The position numbers and the translations under genes were made by a program. A model generated the notes under the pieces. The model was not told the DNA's origin. It was given only the letters and a program-made list of their open reading frames with translations, and did not search any database. DNA of 19,848 nt from Hyphochytrium catenoides (lineage: Eukaryota > Sar > Hyphochytriomycetes > Hyphochytriales > Hyphochytriaceae): positions 6,069 to 25,916 of the forward strand of contig FLMG01000906.1 of assembly GCA_900088475.1 (NCBI GenBank), given 5' to 3'. The first letter of the stretch is position 1. Every line of letters begins with the position of its first letter. Positions 8,590-19,345 of this stretch are shown one piece after another.

Positions 8590-11423
8590 CATGTGGTCCT
8601 AACATCCTCAGTCTCGCCTTAACAGGCAAGTACGGCTAGGCACAGCCTCCCTGATGGCGTCTTCCAACGGCGTCTTCATAGACCCAGACAAGATTGACGT
8701 TAAGAAGTACGCAGCTAGGCCTGCGCTCGCAAAGGTAGCCTGCGAACAGGGCGGTCTTTTTCCCTTGAGGGGTCACAGGGTGCTGCTGGTGTATAGTGAT
8801 AAAGGGGCTCTAATGTCAGTGAGGGAGCTTAGATCTTCAGAGCTCTTTTCACTTCGTCGGCGTGTTAACTCCATTCTGTCGCTGATCCGACGTCTTCCTT
8901 TATTCATATCAGGCTTTGGTGGACTACCTCCTGTACCACCAGCACAACCCCCGAAAAGCTTTGGAATTAGCTGCGGAGGGAACTGTGGCGGTAGGGCGGC
9001 GTCACGGCCATCTCCCACCTTCACCTTTCCTCTCCCACCTTGCTTCTCGCTTTTAGTTTCCTTGGGTCTCGTCCCGTTGTAGTTCCTCCAACATACGTAT
9101 CCCCACTTTAGCCTAGCAACCCATACTGGTGGCACTTGTCTCTTGCTGAGCACCTAAACAGTCTAACAGAAGTGAGGTGCAGGCTGAATACAAGGATTGG
9201 TGGTGGAAAGCTCGACTTGGGAAGTGCTATTATCAGCTAGGTAAGGGAACCTTAGGTTGTATGCCAAAGAGAGAGGGAGAGGGTGATGGAGACAGAGAGA
9301 CGAAGGACTGGGGGAAAAGATGAAGAGAGAAGAGCATCAGAGAAAAAGAAGAGAGGGAGCGAGAGCGAGGAGAGGAAGTAGAAGCGAACTAAGAGGGAGG
9401 AGGAACGAGATCTAGAAGGTAGCTCCCTCGTGAGTAACCGTTATACCAGGCCTACTTCGAGATGCCGAGAAGCAGTTTCTTTCGTCTCTGAAGGAGCAGT
9501 ACACCGTCATCGCCACCCTAGAGCTTTGCAAAGTCTACCTTCGCTTGGATCAACCCAACACCGCCTTAGAGCTCTATGAGAAGGCGTGGTAAGGCATTTC
9601 TCTTCTTCGCAATGGTTTGGCGCTCTCTCTTTAAGTCCCAGCTTTGGTATGCTAACTATCTATGCTCATAACCTGCTTGAACGGCAGTGAGAAATTTCCT
9701 GGAGACGTCAACCTTCTCCTAGGTCTGGCCCGTGTATACGACATGCTCAGCGAGATGGACAAAAGCGTGGAGATCTATAAGAAGGTCTCCATGCTCTCCC
9801 TCTATCTTCATTTGAGAGTGTACTGGAGTATATCTTTCGACCATTCTTTGTCTACTCCCGTTCAGCCAATTGCTTTCCTCAGGCAGATCTCTTGTCTTTG
9901 CTGACGATGGGACTGATATGCCGTTGATGATGCTGCTTGTTTCACTTCCTCAGGTTCTAGTGGTGGATGCTTCCAACATTGAGGCGATTGCCTGCCTCGC
10001 CAGTCACTACTTCTACACAGACCAGGTAGGAAACCAACCTCGTCCTCTATTCGTCATACCGTCCAAGCTAAGGGCTTCGTCTGCTCTGTCCCGCGTCCGG
10101 CAATGCCTCTAATACGCATTTCTAAACCCCATGTTAGCCTGAGATTGCTCTGCGATATTATCGAAGGCTGCTTCAAATGGGTGTCGATAACACCGAGATC
10201 TGGAACAATCTAGGACTCTGCTGCTTCTACGCGTCACAAGTACGTTAGGGCTGCCGTAGATCTATGATCCGTCACTTATCCTGGCTTCAAGTTCAAGCTT
10301 TAAAAGCTTCTCCACTTGGGGAAGGAGTATGGAGTACATCTTCTACTCCTTTCTACTCCCTTGTTGGCAGTCTGCTGTAACCTACGAGGCTGGTCTCCCC
10401 CTCCTTGTCTTTGACCCTGGCCTGCTTGAACCTTGCTATTCTCTGTATCCAAACTCAACCATAAGTCTGGCGCTGCTGCCAGTGGGCTATACGTTGTCCA
10501 TTCACTCACCGGAACTCTCTTCTGCAGTACGACCTCTCCCTGCATTGCTTCGACAAAGCGCTCCGAAGTGCTGACGATGACAACATGGCGGATGTTTGGT
10601 TCGTACATTTACTATTACAAGGCTTGATCTAGCCTCCTCAGTGATCCTCTCGCATAGCTTTCGCTATCGGCACACATTTGTCGAGAATGCTTGGGCAAAA
10701 CCATTACCTTGAAGACTTCCGTGTCAGACCTGTCTATCCCAAACTCCGATACATCTAGGTCTTCTTCCCTTGCTGGCCTTCTCTGTATCCGTTGTACTCC
10801 CCTTTCTTTTTACCTAGTTCTTCAGGCAAGCTTTGTTGCTAAACTGTCAATGCCAGGTATAACATTGGCCAGGTTGCCATCGGGATTGGCGACATTGGGT
10901 TAGCCTACCAGGCCTTCAAAGTGGCAATTTCTGTGGATAGTAATCATGCCGAGTCGTACTGCAATCTGGGGGTGAGTATAAGGTCATTCATGGTCCTTCC
11001 GGTCTATCCTGCATAAACTCCGGCACCATCTCTACCTCCATTCTCCCCGCCTCTTCATTCTTACTCTCGTTTCCTCTCTATTGCTCCAACATTCCGCTAA
11101 GCTTATCTTCATATCTCCCTGCCATGTCAGGTGCTAGAGCTGCGGAAGGGGAACGTAGATCTGGCAAGGACAAGCTTCAAGACGGCCAATAACTTGGCTG
11201 ATTATCTCTTCGAGCCAAGATACAATGCCGGTAGGACGTCTCATGATTGATCCCACTTTCTGCAACTCATCTGCACATTTTCCTTCCAGCACTGCTAGCC
11301 TTCAAGCTCGGTGAGTTTCAAGAAGCATTCGAAATGGCGGAAAAGGCTCTGGAGGTTAATCCGAAGCACAGCGACTCTCAAGAGCTCCTCAGGCAGCTGA
11401 AGAGACACTTTACTCTCGCGTAA
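7122..11423 (+). CDS. TTC8: Tetratricopeptide repeat protein 8 (BBSome subunit BBS8)
   Basis: BBSome subunit that helps carry membrane cargo into and out of cilia. Fifteen exons join in frame to 520 residues, close to the usual length: 7122-7259, 7724-7845, 8127-8260, 8412-8484, 8626-8734, 8913-8990, 9162-9240, 9450-9588, 9688-9784, 9954-10025, 10138-10239, 10528-10598, 10857-10971, 11131-11230 and 11290-11423. Family landmarks in order: MDPLFLAMSRARRRRYQDC near the start; a Pro/Arg/Thr-rich linker (about residues 87-160) with RPLTSGGRPLTGFTRPGTQ; YVDD..LDENA before it; KDWWWKARLGKCYY (about 231-244). TPR repeats then fill the C-terminal half, including QPEIALRYYRRLLQMGVDN, NNLGLCCFYASQYDLSL and ADVWYNIGQVAIGIGD. 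An ATG at 7158 is in frame and gives the family-like MDPLF start; 7122 is the first ATG. Introns 1, 2 and 4 carry CT microsatellites. Confidence 0.96.
7305..7630. repeat. CT/GT microsatellite filling much of TTC8 intron 1
   Basis: Plus-strand pyrimidine tract made of CT runs with scattered GT. It includes an almost pure (CT)n at about 7455-7490 and a (GT)n stretch at about 7525-7543. It occupies most of the 464-nt first intron (7260-7723). Long ORFs of Leu/Ser or Arg/Glu repeats across it are artefacts of the dinucleotide repeat. Confidence 0.9.
7916..7998. repeat. CT microsatellite in TTC8 intron 2
   Basis: A pure (CT)n run at 7916-7935 followed by more imperfect pyrimidine sequence to about 7998, inside the intron 7846-8126. 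Confidence 0.85.
8553..8587. repeat. Pure (CT)n microsatellite in TTC8 intron 4
   Basis: About 17 uninterrupted CT units inside the 141-nt intron 8485-8625, ending 38 nt before the acceptor. It may contribute to a long polypyrimidine tract. Confidence 0.9.
9265..9400. repeat. Purine-rich (GA) low-complexity tract in TTC8 intron 7
   Basis: About 135 bp of imperfect GA-rich sequence on the plus strand (GAGAGGGAGAGGG, GACAGAGAGACGAAGGA and similar) inside intron 9241-9449. It has the opposite strand polarity to the CT tracts of introns 1, 2 and 4. Confidence 0.75.
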
Positions 11424-11774
11424 GACATACAGAGAGAGAGATCGTACATTCTTCTCTTTCGAGAGCTGGAGATAGACAGTGTAGCTGATTGAATGTCAAT
11501 GAGTTAGTAGATTAATTAAGCGAGTCCTAGTTATACTATCAGTTTCGTCCATACGCCCTTCCTCTCTGCGTCGAGTCCATGGTACCCGCCCCCATTCGAC
11601 ACCGGGCCCTACCAAAGTAATGTCTCTCCTAGCTAGCACATTCTGCTCTTGCCAACATAATAGCCAAGATGTCAGTGCAGCATAGAAAGAAAGAGTTGAG
11701 ATAAAGAGAGGATGTGAGATAACCACTATCCTTCCATCATTCGCAAAACTGTTCTCCGTTCTCCTTCGCACCCC
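11424..11774. other. Convergent intergenic region between TTC8 and PP2A
   Basis: Both neighbouring genes end here, with 351 bp between their stop codons, so it should hold two 3' UTRs. A short GA run follows the TTC8 stop (11432-11440). I see no coding sequence I can support, no RNA gene and no clear polyadenylation motif; the minus-strand ORF at 11496-11771 has no recognisable content. Confidence 0.5.
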
Positions 11775-13146
11775 TCACAGGAAGTAGTCTGGTACTCTCT
11801 TCTTAACGTTGACTGTGTTATCTCTTGGGGCAGGGTCGAATTGGATGAACTTGCAAGTGTCATACACCTTGTCGCCCTTCATGTCGTTCATCACCTCGTC
11901 AATCTCCATGATTCCTGCCTGGTTGCCACAACGGTAGCAATAGTTTGGCGCTGAGAAAATGGTGCACACGCCTCTGTTGTGGGCCCATTGATAGCCTTCC
12001 ATGACCAGCTGATGAGCGCGGGCAATAAAAGTGAGGCCATTAGTGTGCTTGAACTGCTCCGTGATATCTTGGCCAAAGGTGTAACCAGCACCGCGCGGCG
12101 ATATGCCCCACCCACAGCGCTCATCAGGATCAGACCACACAAGGTCGCACATGGGGCCTACAGAGTGACAATGAAAGCTTGAGATGGCTATAGCAACAAG
12201 CAGTTTGCGTGCCAAAACATAGGATAACATAGCGCGTGATGTACTGTCCAGGGGCCCCTTGCACTCTGGGAGGCAAAGTGAGAGAAATGGGAAAGGTACG
12301 CCGTCCTTAAAAAAGAGGCCAATAGTAAAGGAGACTTCCTATTTTTCCCTGACCTTCATGAGGCACTTCCTGCACACGGTCTAGCGCTCTGGCATGGTCT
12401 AGCGTGTCGATAGAAGGAGAAAGTCCTCCGTGCATGCAAAAGACCTTATCCTCAATCAGCGCCGTCATGGGCAGGTAGTCAAAGAGGTCGGTGAAATATT
12501 TCCAGACATTGGCATTCCCATACTTCCTCAGGCACTCATCGTAGAAGCCATAGACCTGAGTAATCTGTCGACTCTCGTGGTTGCCGCGCAGAATGGTGAT
12601 ACGGTCCTTGTGCCTAACCTTGAGAGCTACCAGCAGAGTGACGGACTCAAGGGAGTAGTAGCCACGGTCAACGTAATCTCCCATAAAGAGGTAGTTCGTG
12701 TCTGGCAGCTTGCCTCCAATGCGGAAGAGCTCAAGAAGATCATAGAACTGTCCGTGAATGTCACCGCAGACTGTTCACGGAGCAGCCAAGGAAAAGTAAG
12801 AACAAGAATTGGTGAGCCGGTGTGACCACCGCAGCCTCTAGAGAAACAAGACCCACGAGGAAGATAGTTGAAGATCCTTCACTACTTGGGACGGAAACAG
12901 AAGCGAAGCCAAGGATAGGAGAGAATATTTATGGGTAGGCATGCGACACATCGGACAGAGTTCAAAGGGAAAAGAGAGTTTCTCACCTGTGACCGGACAT
13001 CGCACAGGTTGCACATTGCTCTCCTGTGATAAGATCTCCTTCGCCTTCTCGCAGAGGGACTTCACCTCCTGCTCTGTTAGCTGCTCAGCGCGCATAAGGC
13101 GCTCTATCTGGTTGTCGACCTCCATAATCTCTCCTCGAGGGTCCAT
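11775..13146 (-). CDS. PPP2C: Serine/threonine protein phosphatase 2A catalytic subunit
   Basis: Catalytic subunit of PP2A, a cytosolic and nuclear Ser/Thr phosphatase. Three exons, 13146-12987, 12770-12354 and 12157-11775, join in frame to 319 residues. All metal-site motifs are present: GDIHG (56-60), GDYVDRG (84-90), RGNHE, HGG and [15 protein letters not shown] and the PP2A-specific terminus DYFL, where the leucine is carboxymethylated in the family, are also there. [12 protein letters not shown] in the N-terminal region and [10 protein letters not shown] across the first splice are PP2A-like rather than PP4 or PP6. Two departures stand out. A ten-residue insertion (about 281-290, [10 protein letters not shown]) lies before FIQFDPAP and fully explains the length above the usual 309. 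The tail reads RVPDYFL where most PP2A has RTPDYFL. The ATG at 13146 gives an N-terminus matching the usual length; a second in-frame Met (MEVDNQ) follows seven codons later. Confidence 0.97.
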
Positions 13147-13470
13147 GCTGAGAAAGGATGAGTTAAGTTCTTACGGTTAGGTAATCGACGTTCTGTGACC
13201 CATGTCCGAGGTATAGAACGTACATCGTCTCTCGCAAACTACCCAGCTATCGGGTCTCTGTAAACCTTGAGCTTCCGTACTTCTTCGCAGGGTTTGTACC
13301 CCTTCTCGCCCCTCCTCGGCCGAAAGATTGCTCTCAAATCTCGGTCTCTAAAAGGCCGATCAAAGTCTCACTAGCCCAACCGCGGAACGCGTGGTCACAC
13401 TGACACACAGGGGCACAAGTTAGAGAATCCAATAGCAGAAGCTCCCGATGACCCTAGTTGAAGACTGCTG

Positions 13471-13493
13471 CTCTCTTTCTCTCTCTCTCTCTC
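13471..13493. repeat. CT microsatellite upstream of PP2A
   Basis: Short CT run with one TTT interruption, about 325 bp upstream of the PP2A start codon; it reads as GA on the PP2A coding strand. Confidence 0.8.
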
Positions 13494-13659
13494 GCTATCT
13501 CTACCGCGAACAGAGAGGGAGAGCGCTAGTCTTCTTTGCTTTCTACCTCCAGACAAAAGAAGAGAAGCGTCCAGCCAAGCGGCTAAACAAAGCTGTGCAG
13601 CTCGCGCCCGTCCCTTTGTCTACACAAGGCACTGTACCAAGTTCTCTGTTGTCCTTTGT

Positions 13660-13661
<2 letters not shown>

Positions 13662-13692
<31 letters not shown>
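13662..13692. repeat. (CT)n microsatellite in the PP2A-TIM44 intergenic region
   Basis: About 15 uninterrupted CT units on the plus strand, followed by looser pyrimidine-rich sequence. Confidence 0.9.
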
Positions 13693-13696
<4 letters not shown>

Positions 13697-14752
13697 CTCT
13701 GTCTCACGCTCCTGTTGTCTCTTTCTGCCGCTTCTACCTTGATCTGTCTCTCTTGATCCCATCTCTCCTCTCTCTCTTTGTTGTCTCTCTCTTCTCTTTC
13801 CACTGTTTCATTGCTCTTTTTTGGCTCTTTCCTGTTTTGTCTGTACTTTTCTTTCACTTCTCGTCTTTCCTCAGCTCTCTGTCTCTCGCCAGTTCTCTCC
13901 AGGACCATAGCTTTTCAATATAAATCCTAACACTTGTCGTTCTCTCTCTAGTCGTCTGTCTTGCACACTATCATGGGTGATTGTCTCTCTCACTCTTGTG
14001 ACCACAACAGCGTCACCCAATCCTATTCCGATGACGAGGGCCATAAAGGGCCTAGCCAATTCTCGTATCCCATTACTAGGCCGGAACGTGATTTAACGTT
14101 GAATTTGACAGATTGTAGCACATTCTACGTTATTGAATCGAAGCTAAGGTCAGTAGCTCTGTGATTCTAGCACGTTCAACGTTCAGGTACAGTGTACATA
14201 TCCAATCGGGTCAAAAAAGATGTCAATTATGACTGCAATTCCTGCAGAGTATGGCTGTTGTGCGCAAAGCGACTTGTCAAATAAGCTCTTCACATTACTG
14301 CAAAACCCATGTTCCACTTCACATTATAATGCCGGATCCTGGATGTGTCTGACATGAATACTGGATAATATCTCCTGTGGTGGTCGATGGAGGAGGAGTG
14401 TCAGACATTCCGATGAGAAGCTTCAGCAGCAGGCGAAGCTTTAGCTTCATCGGCAAATCTGACGGACTTTTCATGACCAGCCTCAAGCCTCCAGACAGGT
14501 GCATGCCTGGAGCTTCAACATCTTGGGAAGGTGATCACGTTTGGACTGCTCGCAGTCTTAAGGTTACGGTAGTCTGGGGCATATGTCACCGAGAAGGCTG
14601 GAGCGATAATTTGACTTGGTCTGCGCGCTGCCTGCCTCGATCTGATCCGTTATCAGAACCTTCAGCCGTTAGGCCACGCTACTCCGTGCATCCCCGTCTA
14701 GGTCTTAAAAGAACGAGCCCAGTGCCAGAGTCATTGACAGCCCAGATCTCAA

Positions 14753-17727
14753 ATGCTGCTAAGCAAAGCTAGGGCACCCGCCCAACAGGCTAGGCAACAC
14801 CTTTCAAGGCGCCTTCCGTCTAGTGTGACACTAAGGGAATCATGTCGAAGGTCTACGCTAATTAATTCAGTAACGTACCAGGCTGTCCTTCCACACCATG
14901 GGCAGGTTAGAACACTAGGCTTCTGGTCAGAGTTCAAGGAGCGCTTCAAGCAGGAGGTTGACCAGAATCAAGACCTCAAAGAGCAGTTACAGCAGCTTCG
15001 GAAGTCAACGGCAACACCATTTAGTGCGGCATCAGAAGAGAAGGAACCTAAGGCAGATACTCGACAAGCCTCAGATAGTGAACAACCAGCGTCAGAGCCA
15101 AAAAAAGCATCTGAAGCTGAACCTGCTGCCGGAGAGGACGGAAAGGCGAAAGAGGGGAAGGAGGATGCAGCGGCTGGAGTGAACCTCAATGTTGAGGACG
15201 CCGCCAACACGGTTAGTTCGCGCTTTCCATACAATCGATGGCTACTGTCCCCTACATGTCTATCTCACAAGTTATCTGCATCCTTCGGACTACTTGTCTT
15301 TATTTTTATGCACACGCATAGGCAAAGAAGGCCTTTGAAGCGCTGGGAGTTAAGGCCAAGGAGACTGCGGGGAAAGTTTCTGAGACTTTAGGATCCACGG
15401 CGTCTCCGTACACGGACAAAGCGAAGGATATGTATGAGGATGTAACAAGCAAAGTAGAGGAGGAGGCAAAGGTTGGTCTCAAGTCTTTTGCATCTTTCGC
15501 AGGCTAATCGTCCTTTGTGGGCCTCTTTCCTCACTTGAGTACGCTTTGATTCATTCGTCTCTGCTTTACATGGCAGCTTTCGATGGGGCTTGACAGACTT
15601 TTGAACAGGCCAACCCTTCACGCCATGACCTTATCCGGCGCAGTCTGTGTTGCAACCTAACTCTCTCTTTGCGCTCTGCATGATTTAGAAAGCGGAGGAA
15701 GAGAGCGCCACCTTTAGGGAGGCTTCAAAGCTCTACCGGAAGACAAGGGCGACAATAGAGAGTACAAAGGTTACGGAAACAGTCCGTAGCTGGTTCAGTG
15801 AGGCATGGAAAGAACTTATACATGGTACGGAGAAGGAGAGAAGGACAAAGGTCAGAGTCGGGAAGGCTGCCCCATCCACCTCACCTTCCGAGGATAAGAC
15901 AGAGGAGGAAGAAGAAACAGAGAAGACCGAGGTACCAGAAGCAGAGCACGGTGGAGCCCTTGTGGTGGTTAAGGGTGACGAGAGTGCCTGGGAAAGGGTG
16001 GCAAAGAGGTTGAAAGACACGCCAATCATTCAGGGAATCTTGGGGGCTGCCAAGCAGGTAAGCAGATCGACGTGACAGTCGTCTCCACTTGGCTGCTGAC
16101 GAAGCTGCTCTTGCCTTTATCCACCTATCTATCTCCCACACACCTTCAGGCAGCATCTACCAAGGCAGGGCAGCAGATTGGGAAAGGCGCAAAGGCAACC
16201 AAGAACAAGATTGGCGACGTAGTAGAAGATGTGCGAGAGTATTGGGAGACAAGTCAGAACCCGTAAGAAAGCCCTCCTCGTTGTATTTCGACTCTCCTTG
16301 TCTCTCTGCTCTTCATCCCTGGTGCTTCTTCTCTGCGCCTTGGTCCTCTTTCTAGACTTCACAGTGTCCCTTGCGCGTGCTGATTGTCCCTTCGCCTCTG
16401 GAATGCATCTATTCTAAGTTATTTTGTCTTTGTCTCTCCCTCCATGGCTGCAGGTGGGTTTATCGCGTATCTTCCATCTATGATGGTCTTTTTGGAGAGA
16501 CAGAGATGGGATTAGCCATCAGGTAGGGACAATACTGCCATCTATACTCCGTACATACAGTTATAATGCGACTGGCATCATGTGGTGCTCGGTACATCTC
16601 TGCCCTAACCGTGAGCTCCTTTTGTCTGAGTTCCTCCCTCACTCCTGCTCCGCTTGCATTCTGACCTCTTTCATCCTGCTATAGAGAGATTCGGCGTGCG
16701 GACCCAGCGTTCGTTCTTGAAGAATGGAAGGAGGTATTGATATCGTTTGCATTATCTTGTTTTGTCTCTCTCTCACGCTGTGATTCCCGACACCGCCGTA
16801 GTTCAGTCAAACTCTCATCTCTGCTACTGCTTTGCTGTAGCTCTGTTTGCCTACTTTTTCCTTCACTAAGGGTGAATACTTCCTGCAACTCCCTTCCAAC
16901 AATCGGCCTGTCTTAACAACTCTGTCTCTTCCATTTTCAGGACATCGCAGAGACCGTAATCCCGGATATTCTGTCAGCCTTTCTCTATGGGGAGACCTCC
17001 AAATTAAAGAAGTGGTGCGGGGAAGCTGCATACAATCAGATTGCGGCCGCTATTCGAGAGAGAAAGCAAGAAGGTACGCGAAATGGAAAGACAAGAACAG
17101 CAAAACGATAATGTATGAGGGCCGTCCCTGGAAGGGAGAATGAAGTTTTGACTTCTAAGGGAAGACATTTGAGAGGGAGACGGTAGATTACGATAGACGT
17201 CATGGCCAAACTTGGTGGCGTCATCCATCGGTCGCGGACTAAACTCGTCTTCATCCTGCACCAGGTCTTGTCGTTGACCCCCATATTCTAGCAATTAGGA
17301 ACGTTGAGGTGCTGGCGGCAAAGGTGAGTTATGGGCTTGATGTTGATGGTACTACGCCCTGCTGTTTATCTAAGGGTCACTAAAGTGACAGCCTTTAGGT
17401 TAAACGCTGCTGTGCTCTTAGCTGTCTCAGACTGTGTCTTTTGTATCACATTGAACATTACATTGACGTCGGGACCGTTGCGCTTCCCTTCCCCGTCGTC
17501 TTTACTAGGCGGAGGAGAAGCAGTCCCCTATCATCGTGGTCCAGTTTATGGCCCAGCAAATTCACTGCATCAAGAACCGAGACGGAGAAATTGTGGAGGG
17601 CGCCGAGGATGATATTCGTGCCTGCTACTATGCGTTAGCTTTCCAAAGAGACTATGATGAGGATCACGGGGTACTCGAGTGGAGAGTGGTAGAGTTTGCG
17701 ATGATCGGGGCCGTGCCTTGGGTGTGA
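14753..17727 (+). CDS. TIM44: Mitochondrial import inner membrane translocase subunit TIM44
   Basis: Peripheral matrix-side subunit of the TIM23 translocase that tethers mtHsp70 to the import channel. Nine exons join in frame to 539 residues: 14753-15211, 15322-15471, 15689-16057, 16150-16262, 16454-16522, 16685-16733, 16941-17073, 17265-17323 and 17509-17727. The first 40 or so residues are Arg/Ser/Leu-rich with almost no acids, a matrix presequence. Then comes TLGFWSEFKERFKQEVDQN, the family's N-terminal helix, and an expanded Glu/Lys/Ala-rich linker (about 80-330). The C-terminal Tim44 domain follows, including REIRRADPAFVLEEW, ETVIPDILSAFLYGE, LKKWCGEAAYNQI and NRDGEIVEGAEDD; it ends with WRVVEFAMIGAVPWV. 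It is longer than the roughly 450 residues of animal TIM44; the excess is mostly in the linker. Donors and acceptors are GT-AG throughout, and phases agree at each junction. Confidence 0.95.
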
Positions 17728-18139
17728 GAACACCCGTGCTTATTTAAAAACCTAAAGAGGCAAGACGCAGGGAACAGCAACGGCGATTTGCCTAGAGAGT
17801 TAATCCATGTGGTTCTCCTTTCTCTTATTATGACGGTATCATCATTGCCACCTTGCGTTCCCTACTCATTCGTTTTGGCTCCTGCTGCGGCTGTTGGAAC
17901 CGGTTGCCTGGAAAGCAAACCCTCACCCAATCGTAGCCAGCAGCTCTTTCCTCGACGAGGAGCTACTTGTTATGTGGTGGGCCAAAGGACAAGGTCTGTT
18001 CAACCTCCATACCTCTATCTAGTGTAAGATGTAACCCCGCAGTCAAAGGCAGGACTCATAGATTATCTTCGACCGTGACGGGGTTTAATGGAAAGTTATG
18101 CTTATAATAAGGGCCGCAGGAACCCAACACTGACAAGTG
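17728..18139. other. Convergent intergenic region between TIM44 and ERCC1
   Basis: 412 bp between two facing stop codons, so two 3' UTRs are expected. Plus-strand ORFs here have no recognisable content. I see no RNA gene or repeat of note. Confidence 0.5.
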
Positions 18140-19345
18140 TCAGCTCTCGAGTGTATTATCCTGCACATCTTCTTCGTCTAAGGCCAACCACTGAGAGGCC
18201 TGCGAAGACCGAGCAAAGAGCTCGTCCACCGAATGCTGTCGACTCTCTCTGTCCTTATCCTCCTCGCTCTGCTGTCTGAAGGGCTGATGGAAGGCTTCAT
18301 AGATCCTTTTGACTTTCTTTTCCCCTAGCCCTGGACAGAGGGCAAGTTGCTCCACAGAAGCCCTCATAATGCTTTGGAGAGACCCAAAAGTATTGGCCAG
18401 AGTCATCACATCGGTCTTATTGACCGACCTGATTGTCGTGAGCACATTAGAGAGAAGAGGGATGAACTCTGTCTCTTCTTTCTCTTTGATAGATGTAGCA
18501 CACTTGGTCTCGTACGCCTTATATGTCTCTAGGTATCTCGCTGCTTCCTGCTTAGACCAGGAGAGAATGAGAGTGCAGCGATGGACTAGAGCGAGCTTAT
18601 TGATCTCTTTTAACGGCCTCTCATTGTCCTGAGTGTCCACGAGACAGAGTATCACCCTCAGCGTATAGTCATGCTTGAGCTCCGAGACCCGTCTGAGGAG
18701 GTAGCCAGAGTTCTGGATGTGGTACTTCAGGCTAATATACAAAGCACAGCCTGTGCGACTGAATACATAGTCGGGCACTATGGAGTTGTCAAACTCCCAG
18801 GGAACGTTCTTCACGTATCGAAGTACGTCATTACCGCGTTGTCTAGTGCTGACGCGGATCGCGTTTGTGGGAAAGTTCTGGGCAGCGGCGTTGCCCGCCG
18901 AAGGGGAAGAAGATGAGGAAGGAGTCTTGGGTACTTCTGTGGCGAGGACGGAGAGATAATCAGAGCTCTCACCGTTCTGGTCTCTCCTGTCCCGAAGCTG
19001 GGCCTCGGACGCAGACCGCTTCCTGGTGTCAATACGCTGCGAGACCCCTGTGATGCTGCCCGACAGTGCCCTGCGAGGTGGAGGCACAGTTGGAGGTGTT
19101 TGCTGCTGCACGCTCCCGTTGCCTCCTGCTCCTTCTCGGCCGCAAGGCTCAGGTCTAGGCGGAAGGGGTCTCGGTATGGGCTGAGACAAAGATCTCTGTG
19201 GTTTCGCAGGTTGCTTTTCTTTTCTGACCTCGGTGCATGGCCGTACCAGCACGCTCTTACTGGGAGAGAATGGAAAGAGCTGACCATTTTGACTCGGCGT
19301 ACCGGCCCCCACATCAGCGTGAGGCTGCTGAGAGGGGTCTTGCAT
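18140..19345 (-). CDS. ERCC1: DNA excision repair protein ERCC1 (structure-specific endonuclease non-catalytic subunit)
   Basis: Partner of XPF in the 5' incision of nucleotide excision repair and in crosslink repair; the catalytic residues sit in XPF. A single open frame of 401 residues. The N-terminal 165 residues are Pro/Ser/Arg-rich and look disordered. The central nuclease-like domain begins at about 168 with RQRGNDVLRYVKNVPWEF and includes VPDYVFSRTGCALYISLKYH, CTLILSWSKQEAARYLETYK and AYETK. A tandem helix-hairpin-helix domain follows at about 297-356, including RSVNKTDVMTLANTFGS and LALCPGLGEKKVKRIYEAF. A 45-residue acidic tail follows, longer than in animal ERCC1, where the protein ends soon after the HhH. 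The first ATG in the open frame is at 19345. The frame stays open 20 codons further back without an ATG, so a small upstream coding exon is possible. Confidence 0.95.
   Translation of the reverse strand: MQDPSQQPHADVGAGTPSQNGQLFPFSPSKSVLVRPCTEVRKEKQPAKPQRSLSQPIPRPLPPRPEPCGREGAGGNGSVQQQTPPTVPPPRRALSGSITGVSQRIDTRKRSASEAQLRDRRDQNGESSDYLSVLATEVPKTPSSSSSPSAGNAAAQNFPTNAIRVSTRQRGNDVLRYVKNVPWEFDNSIVPDYVFSRTGCALYISLKYHIQNSGYLLRRVSELKHDYTLRVILCLVDTQDNERPLKEINKLALVHRCTLILSWSKQEAARYLETYKAYETKCATSIKEKEETEFIPLLSNVLTTIRSVNKTDVMTLANTFGSLQSIMRASVEQLALCPGLGEKKVKRIYEAFHQPFRQQSEEDKDRESRQHSVDELFARSSQASQWLALDEEDVQDNTLES

Larger units (their letters stand above)
13147..14752. other. Long divergent intergenic region between PP2A and TIM44
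   Basis: About 1.6 kb between two outward-facing start codons. It holds (CT)n runs at 13471-13493 and 13662-13692 and broader pyrimidine-rich sequence from about 13640 to 13960. A 63-codon ATG-started ORF (13973-14164) and a longer plus-strand open frame (from about 14377 to 14772, lacking an ATG at its start and running into the TIM44 start) show no recognisable features. A 9-bp inverted repeat (AACGTTGAA at about 14095, TTCAACGTT at about 14172) may be chance. Promoters for both neighbours are expected, but I cannot pinpoint them. Confidence 0.45.

Noticed and set aside
14095-14180. AACGTTGAA and TTCAACGTT as an inverted repeat.
   Set aside because: Nine-base arms about 70 bp apart in AT-rich sequence are expected by chance.
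14377-14772. A 131-codon plus-strand ORF just before TIM44.
   Set aside because: It lacks an ATG at its beginning, overlaps the TIM44 start in another frame and has no recognisable content.
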